From Candidatus Goldiibacteriota bacterium HGW-Goldbacteria-1 (GTDB lineage: Bacteria > Oederibacteriota > PGYV01): DNA of 64,000 nucleotides. This document shows, in pieces, positions 1 to 8,793 of the stretch. The DNA is taken from the NCBI GenBank assembly GCA_002839855.1, contig PGYV01000004.1:265988-329987 (forward strand), written 5' to 3'. The notes under the pieces were generated by a model that did no database searches, had not been told where the DNA came from, and worked only from the letters and a program-made list of their open reading frames with translations. The first letter of the stretch is position 1; each line of letters opens with the position of its first letter. The translations under genes and the position numbers were made by a program.

Positions 1-691
1 TCTCCGCGTGAAGTTTTTCCGCGTACACTTCTATCAGTTTATGCACAACACTTTTGCCAAGGTATTTTTCCAGCTGTTCGGCAAGTGAAAACGCCGCCAC
101 CACATCCATTTTTCCGGAAACGCATCCAAGCGCGCAGGTCTGCTGTGAAAGATAATATCCGTTATGCCCGCAGATGGTGGTCACAAATATTTTTTTATCC
201 ACCTTTATAGTTTCAAGCGGCCACGAATAGCACACCGCCGGTTTGTATTCAGTGCGTTTTAAACCCTTATTTATTGATATTAAATCTACCAGGCACAACA
301 GCGCTTTGCCTTTAATAACGGAGAGCATGCAGCTGCCGTCTTTTCTGTGATTAAGGTAAATACCGCTTTTATCTTTTTTAAAGACTTTTTCTTTCAGCAC
401 CCACGGATATTTTTCCGCGAATTCTTCTTTGTTATCTTCTATGAATTTTTCAAGCTTTTTTCTTTCTTTTGGCTCTATATCCACCGTGTAATCAGTGCAG
501 CAGCAGCCGTGATATTTTTTTCCTTTCAGTTTAAGGCATTTTGAAGAATCGCATTCGTAGGTGGTGTGAAACAGGCTGTATGTGTCAAAAATGTAATTGT
601 CAAATTCCACCAGCCCGCCGTTCTTTCTAAGGATGCTTATGTACTGTTTTAATTTTGCCTTGTTGTTGGGTATGTGAATAATTGTTTTCAT
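1..691 (-). CDS. Cys-rich YkgJ/DUF3109-like protein, 3' end cut by the window
   Basis: The reading frame opens at an ATG at 691 and stays open to the window edge, giving about 230 residues with no stop. Five cysteines sit near the N terminus (C47, C52, C63-C65) and more follow in the C-terminal half, including one next to a Cys-Gly-His triplet. The spacing recalls the Fe/Zn-chelating YkgJ and DUF3109 families, whose exact functions are poorly known, so a metal-binding role is inference. The protein is rich in Lys and looks cytoplasmic, with no signal peptide. It is followed upstream by a strong hairpin that separates it from the TM2 gene. The frame is not a shadow: codons and the start fit, and no competing gene exists. 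Confidence 0.7.
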   Translation of the reverse strand, partial: MKTIIHIPNNKAKLKQYISILRKNGGLVEFDNYIFDTYSLFHTTYECDSSKCLKLKGKKYHGCCCTDYTVDIEPKERKKLEKFIEDNKEEFAEKYPWVLKEKVFKKDKSGIYLNHRKDGSCMLSVIKGKALLCLVDLISINKGLKRTEYKPAVCYSWPLETIKVDKKIFVTTICGHNGYYLSQQTCALGCVSGKMDVVAAFSLAEQLEKYLGKSVVHKLIEVYAEKLHAE

Positions 692-740
692 AAAACCGCC
701 GTTTTTATTATTTAACAAATTTAAACACGCATATTATAAC

Positions 741-782
741 AAAAAAACGGGCGGAGCGCACGTAAGCGCGCCGCCCGTTTTT
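741..782. terminator. Bidirectional Rho-independent terminator
   Basis: A GC-rich inverted repeat (ACGGGCGG paired with CCGCCCGT) is flanked by an A-run on the left and a T-run on the right, so it can act on both strands. On the minus strand it ends the TM2 gene transcript before the next gene. Confidence 0.75.
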
Positions 783-796
783 ATCAAAACTTTTTA

Positions 797-991
797 TTAA
801 TCAAAAAGCATTTTTTTCTTTGTAAGCAGAAGGATAAGGTCAATAAGCGTGCCTATTCCGGCAAATCCAAATGTTAAAAGCCAGATTATGCCCGAAACAA
901 TCTTTCCGTTATAAAACCTGTGAAGCCCCGCAAGCCCGAAAAAACCCACACAACAAAGTAAAATCGTAATTGTTTTCCTGTCTGCTGCCAT
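797..991 (-). CDS. Small TM2-domain membrane protein
   Basis: The 64-residue product has the TM2 layout: two hydrophobic segments (about residues 8-24 and 32-55), a short turn with the family-typical G-L-H-R-F-Y stretch at residues 22-27, and an aspartate after the second glycine-rich helix start. TM2 proteins sit in the cytoplasmic membrane; their role is mostly unknown. The ATG at 991 is preceded by GGAGG about 8 bases upstream, which fixes the start. It is a single-gene unit, ended by the hairpin just downstream. Confidence 0.85.
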   Translation of the reverse strand: MAADRKTITILLCCVGFFGLAGLHRFYNGKIVSGIIWLLTFGFAGIGTLIDLILLLTKKKMLFD

Positions 992-1026
992 TTTTACGCC
1001 TCCTAATTTTTTTATTAATGAATGTA

Positions 1027-1416
1027 TTATAACACCTGTCTTGTGTTTTTCAACCCTGTCAGTTTTTTAACGGCGCCAATATCCGCGGGCGCAAAATCAT
1101 ACCGGGTAAGGTTTGGGATTTTAACCCATTTAGAATCTTCATGCACATTAAGAGTAAGGTCACCCGATACTATTTCACATAAAAACGAGGTCAATTCTAT
1201 TTTATCCACGGCGGTTACTTCAAATAAATCCCCCACCTTTATTTCAAGGTTAAGTTCTTCTTTTATCTCCCTTTTCAGGCACTTTTTTAAAGTTTCGCCT
1301 TTTTCCGCTTTGCCGCCGGGGAATTCCCACTTTAAAGCGTGCGCGTCATCTTTGGCGCGCTTTGTTATAAGCACTTTTTCGCCCTTCATAATAATTGCGG
1401 CCGCCACTTTTATCAT
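1027..1416 (-). CDS. NUDIX hydrolase, MutT-like (8-oxo-dGTP diphosphatase type)
   Basis: The 129-residue protein carries a complete Nudix box: G35, five residues, E41, seven residues, R49-E50, then E53-E54-L55. The stretch W30-E-F-P-G-G just before it is typical of the MutT/CTP pyrophosphohydrolase branch that removes oxidised nucleotides from the pool. The box glycine that usually ends the motif is Asn56, a common variation. The length matches MutT. The start overlaps the stop of the upstream HD gene by 4 bases, so the two are translationally coupled in a STAS-HD-MutT operon, pointing to nucleotide housekeeping. The precise nucleotide substrate cannot be told from sequence. Confidence 0.85.
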   Translation of the reverse strand: MIKVAAAIIMKGEKVLITKRAKDDAHALKWEFPGGKAEKGETLKKCLKREIKEELNLEIKVGDLFEVTAVDKIELTSFLCEIVSGDLTLNVHEDSKWVKIPNLTRYDFAPADIGAVKKLTGLKNTRQVL

Positions 1417-2045
1417 TTAATAAAACCTTTATCCGCGCATTCTTCTATAAGATTCCGCGCGTATTCCCATAATTCAGCCGAACCATTTCCAATGTGGCTG
1501 TTTACTTCAACCACCCGTTCTTTGCTTATTTTATGTTCTACCCACGCGCCGCCGTTGTGGGCGTGGTTCTGCATTATGGGTTCCAGCCTGTCTATGGCCG
1601 CGGCAAATTTGGCTTCAGGGGTTTTCTTTTCCTCAAATTCGCGCCACAGCGCTTTTAATTCATCACCCATAGGCGCCGGCACCATGCCGAATATTTTATC
1701 AGCAGCTTCATTATCTTCTTTGCTTATTTCACCCTGTTTTTTGTTATACACCATTATATCGCCGGAATATATTTCCGGCAGGTCGTGCACAAGCACCATC
1801 TTAATGACTTTATTTACGTCTATTTTGGTGTTTGAATATCCTGACAATATGACCGCCATCATGGCAAGGTGGTAGGAATGTTCCGCGTCATTTTCATGGC
1901 GGGAGTTATCAAGGATGCGAGTCTTTCTGAATATTGATTTTAATTTATCTATCTCTTTAATAAATTCAAGCTGTTTATATAGTCCGGAATTTATCAAATT
2001 CTTATTCCAGCGCGGCAAGATAATCTTTTGCTTTTTCCTCGTCAT
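1413..2045 (-). CDS. HD-domain hydrolase, YfbR/HDDC2-like (nucleotidase-type)
   Basis: The protein (210 residues) has the metal-binding HD pattern: H50 in the run R49-H-E-N-D-A-E-H56, then H87-D88, and a conserved E91. This resembles YfbR/HDDC2 5'-deoxynucleotidases, which dephosphorylate deoxynucleoside monophosphates; the specificity here is inferred. The ATG at 2045 overlaps the upstream gene by 44 bases; a TTG at residue 17 (1997), just past the upstream stop, is a possible alternative start. It overlaps the MutT start by 4 bases, so both enzymes are probably made together, fitting a nucleotide-pool role. Confidence 0.8.
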   Translation of the reverse strand: MTRKKQKIILPRWNKNLINSGLYKQLEFIKEIDKLKSIFRKTRILDNSRHENDAEHSYHLAMMAVILSGYSNTKIDVNKVIKMVLVHDLPEIYSGDIMVYNKKQGEISKEDNEAADKIFGMVPAPMGDELKALWREFEEKKTPEAKFAAAIDRLEPIMQNHAHNGGAWVEHKISKERVVEVNSHIGNGSAELWEYARNLIEECADKGFIK

Positions 2046-2367
2046 TAAAAACTACAAGGTTTTTTCTTCCGGTAAAAGCCACAACGCCTTTAAAAACCAC
2101 TTCGGTTATGCCTTCCATCCCTATTATAGCGGAAGCTTTTATATAAGGGGTATTGTCTTTTACAAAGTCTTTCATGGCAGCCACTGCCGCCCTGTCATAT
2201 TTTGTCTTACTGATATTTACAAGGGCAAGAACGGAGCCCTTTGGCCGGCTTGTAATTATTTTTTTTGCTTCAGCAAGAAGCCCCGGCAGCTGTGCCGGAG
2301 TGCTTTCGGAATAATCTTCATATAAAATCTTTTTTCCTTTATGCTCAAAAAAACTTATGCCTGCCAT
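2002..2367 (-). CDS. STAS/SEC14-type domain protein
   Basis: This 121-residue protein reads as a single small alpha/beta domain: an N-terminal strand pair with a H-K-G-K-K-I turn, a helix, a conserved R-P-x-x-S-V-L strand, a second helix and a C-terminal D-E-E-x-A-K-D-Y-L helix. These are hallmarks of the STAS/SEC14 (SpoIIAA-like) small proteins seen widely in bacteria; their ligand is unknown. The ATG at 2367 has an AGGAGG ribosome-binding site. It is the first gene of the STAS-HD-MutT operon, with a promoter-like sequence just upstream. Confidence 0.7.
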   Translation of the reverse strand: MAGISFFEHKGKKILYEDYSESTPAQLPGLLAEAKKIITSRPKGSVLALVNISKTKYDRAAVAAMKDFVKDNTPYIKASAIIGMEGITEVVFKGVVAFTGRKNLVVFNDEEKAKDYLAALE

Positions 2368-2398
2368 AGAAACCTCCTGATAATGGTTTAATTACACC

Positions 2399-2427
2399 AT
2401 AATAACATCAGGATTATTTGAAGGCAA
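2399..2427 (-). promoter_or_regulatory. Sigma-70-like promoter of the STAS-HD-MutT operon
   Basis: TTGCCT and TATTAT are separated by 17 bases, about 30 bases upstream of the STAS gene start. Match to consensus is 4/6 and 5/6. Confidence 0.5.
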
Positions 2428-2434
2428 ACATTTT

Positions 2435-3292
2435 TCAGTTGTTTTTCCACTCATTGTACCAGCCGTTTAACAGGGGTACAAATTCAGACACGGCTTTCTG
2501 CTGGCCTGCCTCGCTTGGATGGTTATCTGTGGAAGGATAATACAGCGTGTTCCGGCTGTTGGCCACAATATGCCGCTCTGCGCTGTTAATTACCATGTGG
2601 TGATTGTCAGGGTGTGTCAGCACATTGTAATAATCATAAGCGTAGACGTTACCGTGAGTGTAATTTTTAAGCCAGCCGTTTTGCCTGTCTGCCAGCCAGT
2701 TGGATATTTCCCGTGTTAAAAGCGGGTCTTCAAGCACCTGTTCCGGCGGCGGGATGATAAGGATAAAAAGTTTATCAGTATGCAGCGCCGTATATGTAAG
2801 GATATTATTATAAATCGTTTTCTCATCATCAATAGACCCTTCCACTTCGCTGTTAGGATAGCACGACTTAAACATTATTATTTCATTTTCACCCGCAGGT
2901 TCGGTAATTGTATTTGTGTAGCAGCTGTTTGCGTCTTCATCATAGACGTACGGCATTACTTCATCCCTGAACCAGTCAGGCCAGTCTTCGGTATCAGTAT
3001 AAGACCCCTGGTCATAACCCGGATCAGACCAGCCATAATTTGTATCGCTGACAAAGTAATTGTTGGTATTAAGCGCGGTTGCCAGCCCGCCGTAAGATGA
3101 TTCCAGCCAGTGCTGCCCGGTGCTGTGGTGAATGAATATGATTTTTACCGTTGATGAAGGTGCGGCGGTGTTTAAATTGCCTGCTTCAGGCACAGGATCA
3201 GTAACTGCGGCAGGATTTTTTTTATCAGAACACGATAAAGAAAATACCACAACAAGTATAAGTATTAAAACTGTAAAAATTCTGAATTTCAT
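2435..3292 (-). CDS. Exported lipoprotein with SGNH/GDSL-like hydrolase domain
   Basis: The N terminus is a lipoprotein signal: basic start, hydrophobic core and a lipobox ending in Ser-Leu-Ser-Cys at about residue 21, followed by a Pro/Ala/Thr-rich spacer. From residue 48 the protein starts with a strand ending in F-I-H-H-S-T-G, the position of the family nucleophile block, and it ends with D256-N-H258-P-S-E-A-G, which matches the Asp/His block of SGNH hydrolases (the usual spacing is D-x-x-H; here it is one shorter). An F-K-S-C-Y-P motif lies in the middle. It probably acts on an ester or glycan outside the cytoplasmic membrane; the substrate is unknown. A weak ECF-like promoter lies upstream. 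Confidence 0.65.
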   Translation of the reverse strand: MKFRIFTVLILILVVVFSLSCSDKKNPAAVTDPVPEAGNLNTAAPSSTVKIIFIHHSTGQHWLESSYGGLATALNTNNYFVSDTNYGWSDPGYDQGSYTDTEDWPDWFRDEVMPYVYDEDANSCYTNTITEPAGENEIIMFKSCYPNSEVEGSIDDEKTIYNNILTYTALHTDKLFILIIPPPEQVLEDPLLTREISNWLADRQNGWLKNYTHGNVYAYDYYNVLTHPDNHHMVINSAERHIVANSRNTLYYPSTDNHPSEAGQQKAVSEFVPLLNGWYNEWKNN

Positions 3293-3341
3293 AAAAACCC
3301 CCTGTTTTTTACCGCCCCCGGTATAACAGTTGATTAATTAT

Positions 3342-3366
3342 GACAAAAATAGATTATAATAGTTCC
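3342..3366 (-). promoter_or_regulatory. Possible weak ECF-sigma promoter of the SGNH lipoprotein gene
   Basis: GGAAC is followed after 14 bases by TTTGTC. This resembles the GGAAC-N15-TCTGTC element found before the ECF sigma gene at 59.4 kb and the gene at 56.8 kb, but it is one base shorter and has one mismatch. Confidence 0.3.
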
Positions 3367-3383
3367 GCAGGTTTTTTATCTTA

Positions 3384-4391
3384 TTACTGCTTATCGTACC
3401 TTAAAACCCTGCTTATGTTATACCCCGTGTGGTAATCCGTAAGATACATATTTCCCTGACTGTCAAACGCCACATCCTGCAGTCCGTTAAACGACTGATT
3501 CTCGCACGAGAAACAGTCATTAAACATATAAATCACCTGTTCACCGCTGAAATCCTTAAAGATTAAGGAATTTGAAATCACCTGGACCACATTACCGTCA
3601 CTGTCACACCCAATACTTTCAGAACTGCCCAGCCATACAGGATTAACTGGCAGAGCCCCGTCAGGATTAATTATGTACGCGTACTGTTCACAGGATACAT
3701 AAACATTATTGTTATTTTTATTAATTGCCAGCCTCTTATTTAATGCTGAAAATTGCGGATGCCCCGTTGACTCACTTTCCCATTTTGTCACAAAGACACC
3801 TTCGGTTGTATATTTAAGAATTCTTGCGTTGGAACCGTCGCTTATATATACATTGTCATTTCCGTCTATCGCCACATCAACCGGTCCGTTAAACTGAGTG
3901 TCGCCGGTCCCTTCAGTACCCCATTGAGCCACATAAACACCATCCTGCGTGAATTTTTGTATCCTGTTATTTCCTGTATCCGCAACATAAATATTATTTG
4001 AACTGTCAGCGGCGATTCCCGTCGGTGCGTCAAATTCTCCGTTGCCGTTTCCGGCAGTACCCCATTTTCTTACAAAAACTCCGTTTGAAGTAAATTTTTG
4101 TATCCTGTTGTTTCCCTTGTCCACAATGTATATGTTGTCAACGGAATCGGCAATAATGCCTTCCGGCGCATTAAAGTTACCGTCTTCATCGCCGGGAGCG
4201 CCCCATTCGTCAACTTTTAGAAAAGCAGTGGAAGATACGGGAATAGGCGTCGGAATCGGCGTCGGAATTTCCCCGTCATTTACAGAACCGATTTCAGATT
4301 TCGGCTCTGATACATCCATTTTTTTGGAACATGAAGATATTATAAACACGGACAAAATTACAATACAAAACAATGTTAATATATGTTTCAT
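3384..4391 (-). CDS. Lipoprotein with NHL-repeat beta-propeller
   Basis: The start at 4391 is chosen because GGAGGG lies 4 bases before it and it gives a clean lipoprotein signal (Ile-Ser-Ser-Cys lipobox at about residue 20); a further upstream in-frame ATG adds 14 residues that would spoil the signal. A Pro-Thr-Pro-Ile repeat spacer follows. The rest has at least four NHL units, each with the pattern F-x-x-P-x-x-I-A-x-D then N-x-Y-V-x-D-x-x-N-x-R-I-Q-K-F, which fold as blades of a propeller used for binding. Blades four and five are diverged. Two cysteines four residues apart may form a disulfide. No enzyme motif is visible. It follows another lipoprotein gene on the same strand. Confidence 0.8.
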   Translation of the reverse strand: MKHILTLFCIVILSVFIISSCSKKMDVSEPKSEIGSVNDGEIPTPIPTPIPVSSTAFLKVDEWGAPGDEDGNFNAPEGIIADSVDNIYIVDKGNNRIQKFTSNGVFVRKWGTAGNGNGEFDAPTGIAADSSNNIYVADTGNNRIQKFTQDGVYVAQWGTEGTGDTQFNGPVDVAIDGNDNVYISDGSNARILKYTTEGVFVTKWESESTGHPQFSALNKRLAINKNNNNVYVSCEQYAYIINPDGALPVNPVWLGSSESIGCDSDGNVVQVISNSLIFKDFSGEQVIYMFNDCFSCENQSFNGLQDVAFDSQGNMYLTDYHTGYNISRVLRYDKQ

Positions 4392-4460
4392 AAACCCTCC
4401 AAAAATTATTATTTTAAACAAATAAATAACCATCCCTTACGAACGGCTATTATTATTATT

Positions 4461-5606
4461 TTAATACATTTCGTACTCTATTGTACCTTCTGTTACCGTA
4501 GTCATAACAATTCCCATAAAACTGTTTTCCATAGTTACTTTTATATAAGTTGGCAGATCAGCTTCATTATACGCGTAAACCATTGATTCAGTGCTTGTAT
4601 CTCCGCTTCCGTAATCTTTAGGAATAATCACGGACAGAATATTCCCCCTGCTGTCACAGGTGACCGGCCCATAACCCATAGGTACGTCAGCAGCACTGAA
4701 TACCTCAATCCCGGAATTAAAACCGAGCGCGTCAAAATAATAAACCGTGTATGTAGAAAGCGTTGACCCCATATATGTGTTATTTCTTGCAAGCTTACCC
4801 GCTGCATTATAAAAATATTCCGTGGCGCCTTTCTGAATACCTCCCTGATAACTTGCATCCCTTGTTTTCTGTCCCGCGGCATTATATTCAAATACGTCAG
4901 ACTGCATAAGAACACCATTTTCATCATAATAATCAATCCTTGTCTTTCTGCCCATTGAATCGTTCTGGTAAACTTCCCGCTTTTCAAGAATCCCATCTTT
5001 ATCATAATACTGAATTTCCGTCAGCTTGTCCGACATAACAATTCCCGTAAAACTGCTTTTTAAAGCTCCGGTACTGTCATTTACAATTCCACTTATTGTA
5101 TTTCCTTTATCATCAAAAATAATATTTCCCGTGGTATCAAGAAGCCCGTCCGCATAGGTTGCCACTGTAAGCCCTGTCTGAATTGCACCGCCAGCAGCAT
5201 AAATAAAATCATATTCTATCCTTCTTAGCTCCAGCATAGAGTCATCAATAATAAAAGTATAGCTTTTCACCCTGTAATTTGTGCCTGTGCCTGTTGCCGT
5301 GGCGACAGCGGTAAAAGTGGCGGTTGAAACGGATGTGCTTGTATACGTTTGAGTATAAGTATGCGTGAACGTATTAGACGGGGTGTTTGTGCTGATAACA
5401 GTTACTGTCCCCAAAGTGGATGTGGCTGTTATTGAACCTGTCGGCACAACCGCAGGTGTTTCGGTGGATGCAGCAGTTAGAACCGCTGTTAATACGGGTG
5501 TATTTATATCCGGTTCTGTGACAGCAGCCGGAGATACATGCCTTGAGCACGCGGAAACTAAAATGATTAACGAAAAAACGTAGATTGCAGCAATTGTTTT
5601 TTTCAT
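4461..5606 (-). CDS. Lipoprotein with Thr-rich stalk and YD-like repeats
   Basis: The ATG at 5606 has GGAGGG upstream and gives a lipoprotein signal (Leu-Val-Ser-Ala-Cys at about residue 20); the longer in-frame form lacks a proper signal. Residues about 35-115 form a Thr/Ser/Val-rich linker like those in the giant secreted proteins of this window. The C-terminal 260 residues contain repeats of the form Y-Y-D-x-x-G, E-Y-N-A-A-G-Q-K-T-R and Y-F-Y-N-A-A-G-K, recalling the YD repeats of Rhs-type proteins, but there are too few for a cocoon shell. It is probably anchored on a membrane with the repeats exposed. Function unknown. Confidence 0.75.
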   Translation of the reverse strand: MKKTIAAIYVFSLIILVSACSRHVSPAAVTEPDINTPVLTAVLTAASTETPAVVPTGSITATSTLGTVTVISTNTPSNTFTHTYTQTYTSTSVSTATFTAVATATGTGTNYRVKSYTFIIDDSMLELRRIEYDFIYAAGGAIQTGLTVATYADGLLDTTGNIIFDDKGNTISGIVNDSTGALKSSFTGIVMSDKLTEIQYYDKDGILEKREVYQNDSMGRKTRIDYYDENGVLMQSDVFEYNAAGQKTRDASYQGGIQKGATEYFYNAAGKLARNNTYMGSTLSTYTVYYFDALGFNSGIEVFSAADVPMGYGPVTCDSRGNILSVIIPKDYGSGDTSTESMVYAYNEADLPTYIKVTMENSFMGIVMTTVTEGTIEYEMY

Positions 5607-5673
5607 AATTCCCTCCGCAAGTAAGATATATATAATATTAACACATATTTTGCGGCTTTGTATATAAAAGCCC

Positions 5674-6642
5674 TTATAATCTGTTTTTGTACTTTGCGGC
5701 AAGCGCCATGGCTTTTTTCAGCGAGACGCCGCCGGTGCAGCCGGTCTGCGTCACGGCAAGCGCGCCGCAGGCTGAGGCAAATAATATTAAATCAAGGAGG
5801 GTTTTTTCATCTTTTATCTTTTCTTTTATGGTTTTGCCTTTAAGCTTTGAAAGTTTTGCAATTAACCCCGATGTGAATGCGTCGCCCGCGCCTGTGGAAT
5901 CAACGCACTTAACAGGCAGCACTCCCATTTCATATGTTTTGCCGTTGTAGGAGAAGACAGTATTATCACCGCCGCATGTAATAACAGCAAACTTAAAACC
6001 TGACTTTACCAGAAAATCAAGCGCCTGTTTGACGTCTTTTTTGCCTGTTATAAGCCGCGCTTCATAATCGTTAATGTGCAGTATATCCGTAAACTTCCCG
6101 CACTTAAGCAGGTTGCCGCCGAATTTATCCGAAGAAATAATGTAATCCAGGACAGTAATCGCGCCGGATGTCTTTGCGGTTTTTAAAATACTGTCAAGCC
6201 CGCTTTCTACATTAGGCATTGACGGAGTCTCGCCGGCGTAAAAAACAGCCGGTTTAATTCTTTTTATCAGTTTAATAACTTCGCCGGAGGTATAACAGTC
6301 GTTTGAACCTTTATCGCCGATAAATGCCCTGCTTTTGTCTTTAAACCCAAGAATAAAACATTTCGCGGTCTGCCCGTTTTTTATAATTTTAACTTCACTT
6401 TTAATTTTATGTTTTTCAAGATACCCGGTCAGCATCTTCCCGAACATGTCATCCCCGGCTACACTTGCGCAGTATATGTTTTTCATACCAAGTTTTGATA
6501 AATCAACCGACACATTTAATACATTGCCGCCGGGATGGTGCGAAATCCGCGATTTAAATCCGGTATTGGGTCCAACAACAGAATCCAGCCCTTCCGCGAA
6601 AATATCCACCACAAGCGTGCCGATACACAAAATTTTTGTCAT
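5674..6642 (-). CDS. PfkB-family sugar or nucleoside kinase
   Basis: The 322-residue protein has the PfkB fold markers: an N-terminal G-G-N-V-L-N block near residue 39 and the C-terminal signature D-S-T-G-A-G-D-A-F with catalytic Asp254 and its anion hole. It transfers phosphate from ATP to a hydroxyl of a sugar or nucleoside; the substrate cannot be read from sequence. The ATG at 6642 has an AGAGGG site. It is the last gene of a three-gene run (DUF2867-like protein, flavoprotein, kinase), 17 bases after the flavoprotein. The hydrophobic C-terminal helix and length are normal for the family. Confidence 0.88.
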   Translation of the reverse strand: MTKILCIGTLVVDIFAEGLDSVVGPNTGFKSRISHHPGGNVLNVSVDLSKLGMKNIYCASVAGDDMFGKMLTGYLEKHKIKSEVKIIKNGQTAKCFILGFKDKSRAFIGDKGSNDCYTSGEVIKLIKRIKPAVFYAGETPSMPNVESGLDSILKTAKTSGAITVLDYIISSDKFGGNLLKCGKFTDILHINDYEARLITGKKDVKQALDFLVKSGFKFAVITCGGDNTVFSYNGKTYEMGVLPVKCVDSTGAGDAFTSGLIAKLSKLKGKTIKEKIKDEKTLLDLILFASACGALAVTQTGCTGGVSLKKAMALAAKYKNRL

Positions 6643-6659
6643 TTTTGCCCTCTTTTTTA

Positions 6660-7943
6660 TTATTCTTTAAGCCCCGTTCTGTTTAATTCCATAAAAAGTT
6701 TTGAAAACGTGCTTATGATTTTTTTTGGCTCTATCTTGGGGTAATCCCGCGCGGCGCGCAGCAGAAATTCCTTGTAATCGCGCTTTATTGCCATAGACGC
6801 TATTTCCTGCAGGGTAAAAGTTTTAAAAATAGCATTAAGCGCCCGCGCCGCAAATTTCAGGCTAAGGTCATTACCTATAAGAAAACTTCTTATAAACATC
6901 GGGCTGTTTATTTTCATCTGGCTGACAGTTTTATTGAAAATGGCGTCGTTCATATTTTTTAAAATGTCCGCGGCAAGGTAATGCAGTTCATACCCCGGAT
7001 ACCTCACGGCAATTACATGTTTTTCATATTCAATCTTTCCTGTTTCAAACCCTTCATTAATGCATTTAGCAAGCAGCTTTGCCTCCTGCATCGCACGCAA
7101 AAGCCCAAACCCGCTTGAAGGCAAAGGGGATGACACGCTGTCGCCGCAAAAAAATATCCTTTCACTGCTAAAGTGTTTTCTTTCCATCAGTGGAATATTT
7201 CCGGATATTATGTTTGTCCTTTTTCCTGACACGCCAAGAAATTTAATATACTTGTTAAGGGAATCTTTCATTCTTTTTCCGCTTTTATTATCCAGTTTTT
7301 CAAATGAAAAACACCCAATTAAAACGTCGTGCTTATTATAGGGAAGAAACCAAAAATAATCTTTACCCGGAAAAGCCGCGTCAAAAATAAGCGCTTTTGA
7401 AGTATCCTTTATGCTTTCTTTTAATTTCATTTCAACCGCATAGCACCCCATGTGGTCATTACGTGCCATATTGCCGCTTAATTTACGCTGTTTTTTTGAA
7501 TTCCAGCCGGTAGCATCCACACAATATCGCCCGCTATAGGACGCTTTGGAGGTTTTGATGCCTACCGAACCGCTTTTCTGCCTGCAGCTTAAGTACACTT
7601 CTTTTTCTTTTACTTCAACGCCGGAGTTAAGCGCTTCTTTTTTCATTTTTAAAAGCATTTTCTTAGTGTTAACTATTACAGAGTCTGATTTTTTAAGGTC
7701 ATATTTGCCGCCTAAAAAACTGGAAAACGTAAGGGTGTCAATCCTGTTAACGGCTGTGTCCGCGTAACCTTCTTTTTTAAGCCCGTCATACCAGGTTATC
7801 CAGCTTCTGGGCGCACTGCCTATAATACCTTTTTCTATCAGAAGAGTTTTTAATCCTGTTTTGGATATTTCACGCGCGGCAGTCAGTCCCGCCGGCCCCC
7901 CGCCCGCCACAATAACATCATATTGTTTTATAACACCCACCAT
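6660..7943 (-). CDS. FAD-dependent oxidoreductase, geranylgeranyl-reductase/lycopene-cyclase-like
   Basis: The N terminus has a Rossmann FAD site (G-G-G-P-A-G-L-T-A-A from about residue 14) followed by an acidic ribose-binding Glu. A later F-C-G-D-S block followed by P-S-S-G-F-G is the second FAD motif of the geranylgeranyl reductase/PHBH superfamily. The 427-residue length fits. Family members reduce isoprenoid double bonds or hydroxylate rings, so a lipid or quinone substrate is plausible but not shown. It starts 9 bases after the DUF2867-like gene and is followed closely by the PfkB kinase. The C-terminal 120 residues are helical and Lys-rich and have no motif I recognise. Confidence 0.75.
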   Translation of the reverse strand: MVGVIKQYDVIVAGGGPAGLTAAREISKTGLKTLLIEKGIIGSAPRSWITWYDGLKKEGYADTAVNRIDTLTFSSFLGGKYDLKKSDSVIVNTKKMLLKMKKEALNSGVEVKEKEVYLSCRQKSGSVGIKTSKASYSGRYCVDATGWNSKKQRKLSGNMARNDHMGCYAVEMKLKESIKDTSKALIFDAAFPGKDYFWFLPYNKHDVLIGCFSFEKLDNKSGKRMKDSLNKYIKFLGVSGKRTNIISGNIPLMERKHFSSERIFFCGDSVSSPLPSSGFGLLRAMQEAKLLAKCINEGFETGKIEYEKHVIAVRYPGYELHYLAADILKNMNDAIFNKTVSQMKINSPMFIRSFLIGNDLSLKFAARALNAIFKTFTLQEIASMAIKRDYKEFLLRAARDYPKIEPKKIISTFSKLFMELNRTGLKE

Positions 7944-7951
7944 TGCCGAAC

Positions 7952-8539
7952 TTAATCCTTATCTTTTATATCAGCCAAAGCATCCTGTACCATCAGCTGA
8001 TTAAAAAACATGGGTATTATTATAAGCCTGTGAAAGGGACGGATGAAAAAAAACTCCAGTTTTCCAAACCATGTATTATATTTCACCGTTGTTGACTCTA
8101 TTATTCTGTAAATACCCGCTTTATCCGTGTTTTTATCCAGCAATACAGATAACCTGAAATCCATGTTTTTATCATCCAGCCCCATTATCACTTCATTTTC
8201 CAGAACCTGAAAAACCATAAAGCCGCCAAACTTATCGCCCTGTTTAATTGAATCAGGCCCCCCGGATTTCATCTGATTCTCTTTTGTATAAAATTCCTTT
8301 GACCCTATCAACAGTGCCGCTTTGTCCCTGATTTTCTCAAGAACTTTCATCCACCACGGGTCCATGCTTCCATCAAGGACCTTTATAAGCGCTTTTTTAA
8401 CATCTTCTAACGTTATCTGCCTTCCCCACCGGGCAAACACGCATTCATAACTCTCTTTATAACCGAATGATTCCTTCTGCGGATACAGAGCGGATAAAGG
8501 GGTAAATGGTATTTCTTTTATTTTGTAATCTTTCCTCAT
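7952..8539 (-). CDS. DUF2867-like protein
   Basis: The start at 8539 follows a GGAGGGAG site by 5 bases; an upstream TTG in frame would add 14 residues without a ribosome-binding site. The 195-residue product has features of DUF2867: a W-M-K-x-L-x-x-I-R-D helix in the middle, then a hydrophobic strand with G-L-D-x-K-x-x-D-F-R-L-S-V, and the C-terminal F-F-I-R-P-F-H-R-L-I-I block. The family has no firm function; it is sometimes fused to NAD-binding reductases, which fits its place before a flavoprotein. It is probably a small polar-lipid-related or START-like fold protein, which is inference. Confidence 0.65.
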   Translation of the reverse strand: MRKDYKIKEIPFTPLSALYPQKESFGYKESYECVFARWGRQITLEDVKKALIKVLDGSMDPWWMKVLEKIRDKAALLIGSKEFYTKENQMKSGGPDSIKQGDKFGGFMVFQVLENEVIMGLDDKNMDFRLSVLLDKNTDKAGIYRIIESTTVKYNTWFGKLEFFFIRPFHRLIIIPMFFNQLMVQDALADIKDKD

Positions 8540-8683
8540 TAATCTCCCTCCAAAAATATCCGAATACGCCGCCGTCTCCAAAAAAAACGCCTTTTACACC
8601 GTCAACTTCCCTGATAAACAATCTGATAATATTCGGATTTTCTTTATATTTTAGTTGTTAAAATAAACCTAAACTAACTACAA

Positions 8684-8710
8684 CTGCCCCGGGCTGAAGC
8701 CCGCGCCTAC
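8684..8710 (-). repeat. REP-like hairpin with GTAG foot
   Basis: On the minus strand a GTAG tetranucleotide is followed by a palindrome built on GCGGGCTTCAGCCCG. It belongs to the same class as the copies near 42.4, 45.6 and 52.4 kb. Confidence 0.6.
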
Positions 8711-8793
8711 CGGAACATTACAAACCTGAACACAAACAGGATGCAGCATTAAAAACCCATGTCTGTCAAAACATATTATAAACAATCGCTCCG

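Noticed and set aside
1022-1420. Long plus-strand frame opposite the MutT gene
   Set aside because: The minus-strand frame has a complete Nudix box and operon overlap; the plus frame is its shadow.
8457-8660. A 66-codon minus-strand frame with E-V-D-G-V-K-G-V-F-F-G, faintly like a Nfu N-terminal motif
   Set aside because: It has no usable start codon or ribosome-binding site, runs in another frame through the DUF2867-like gene start, and is short; a chance frame or an old remnant.
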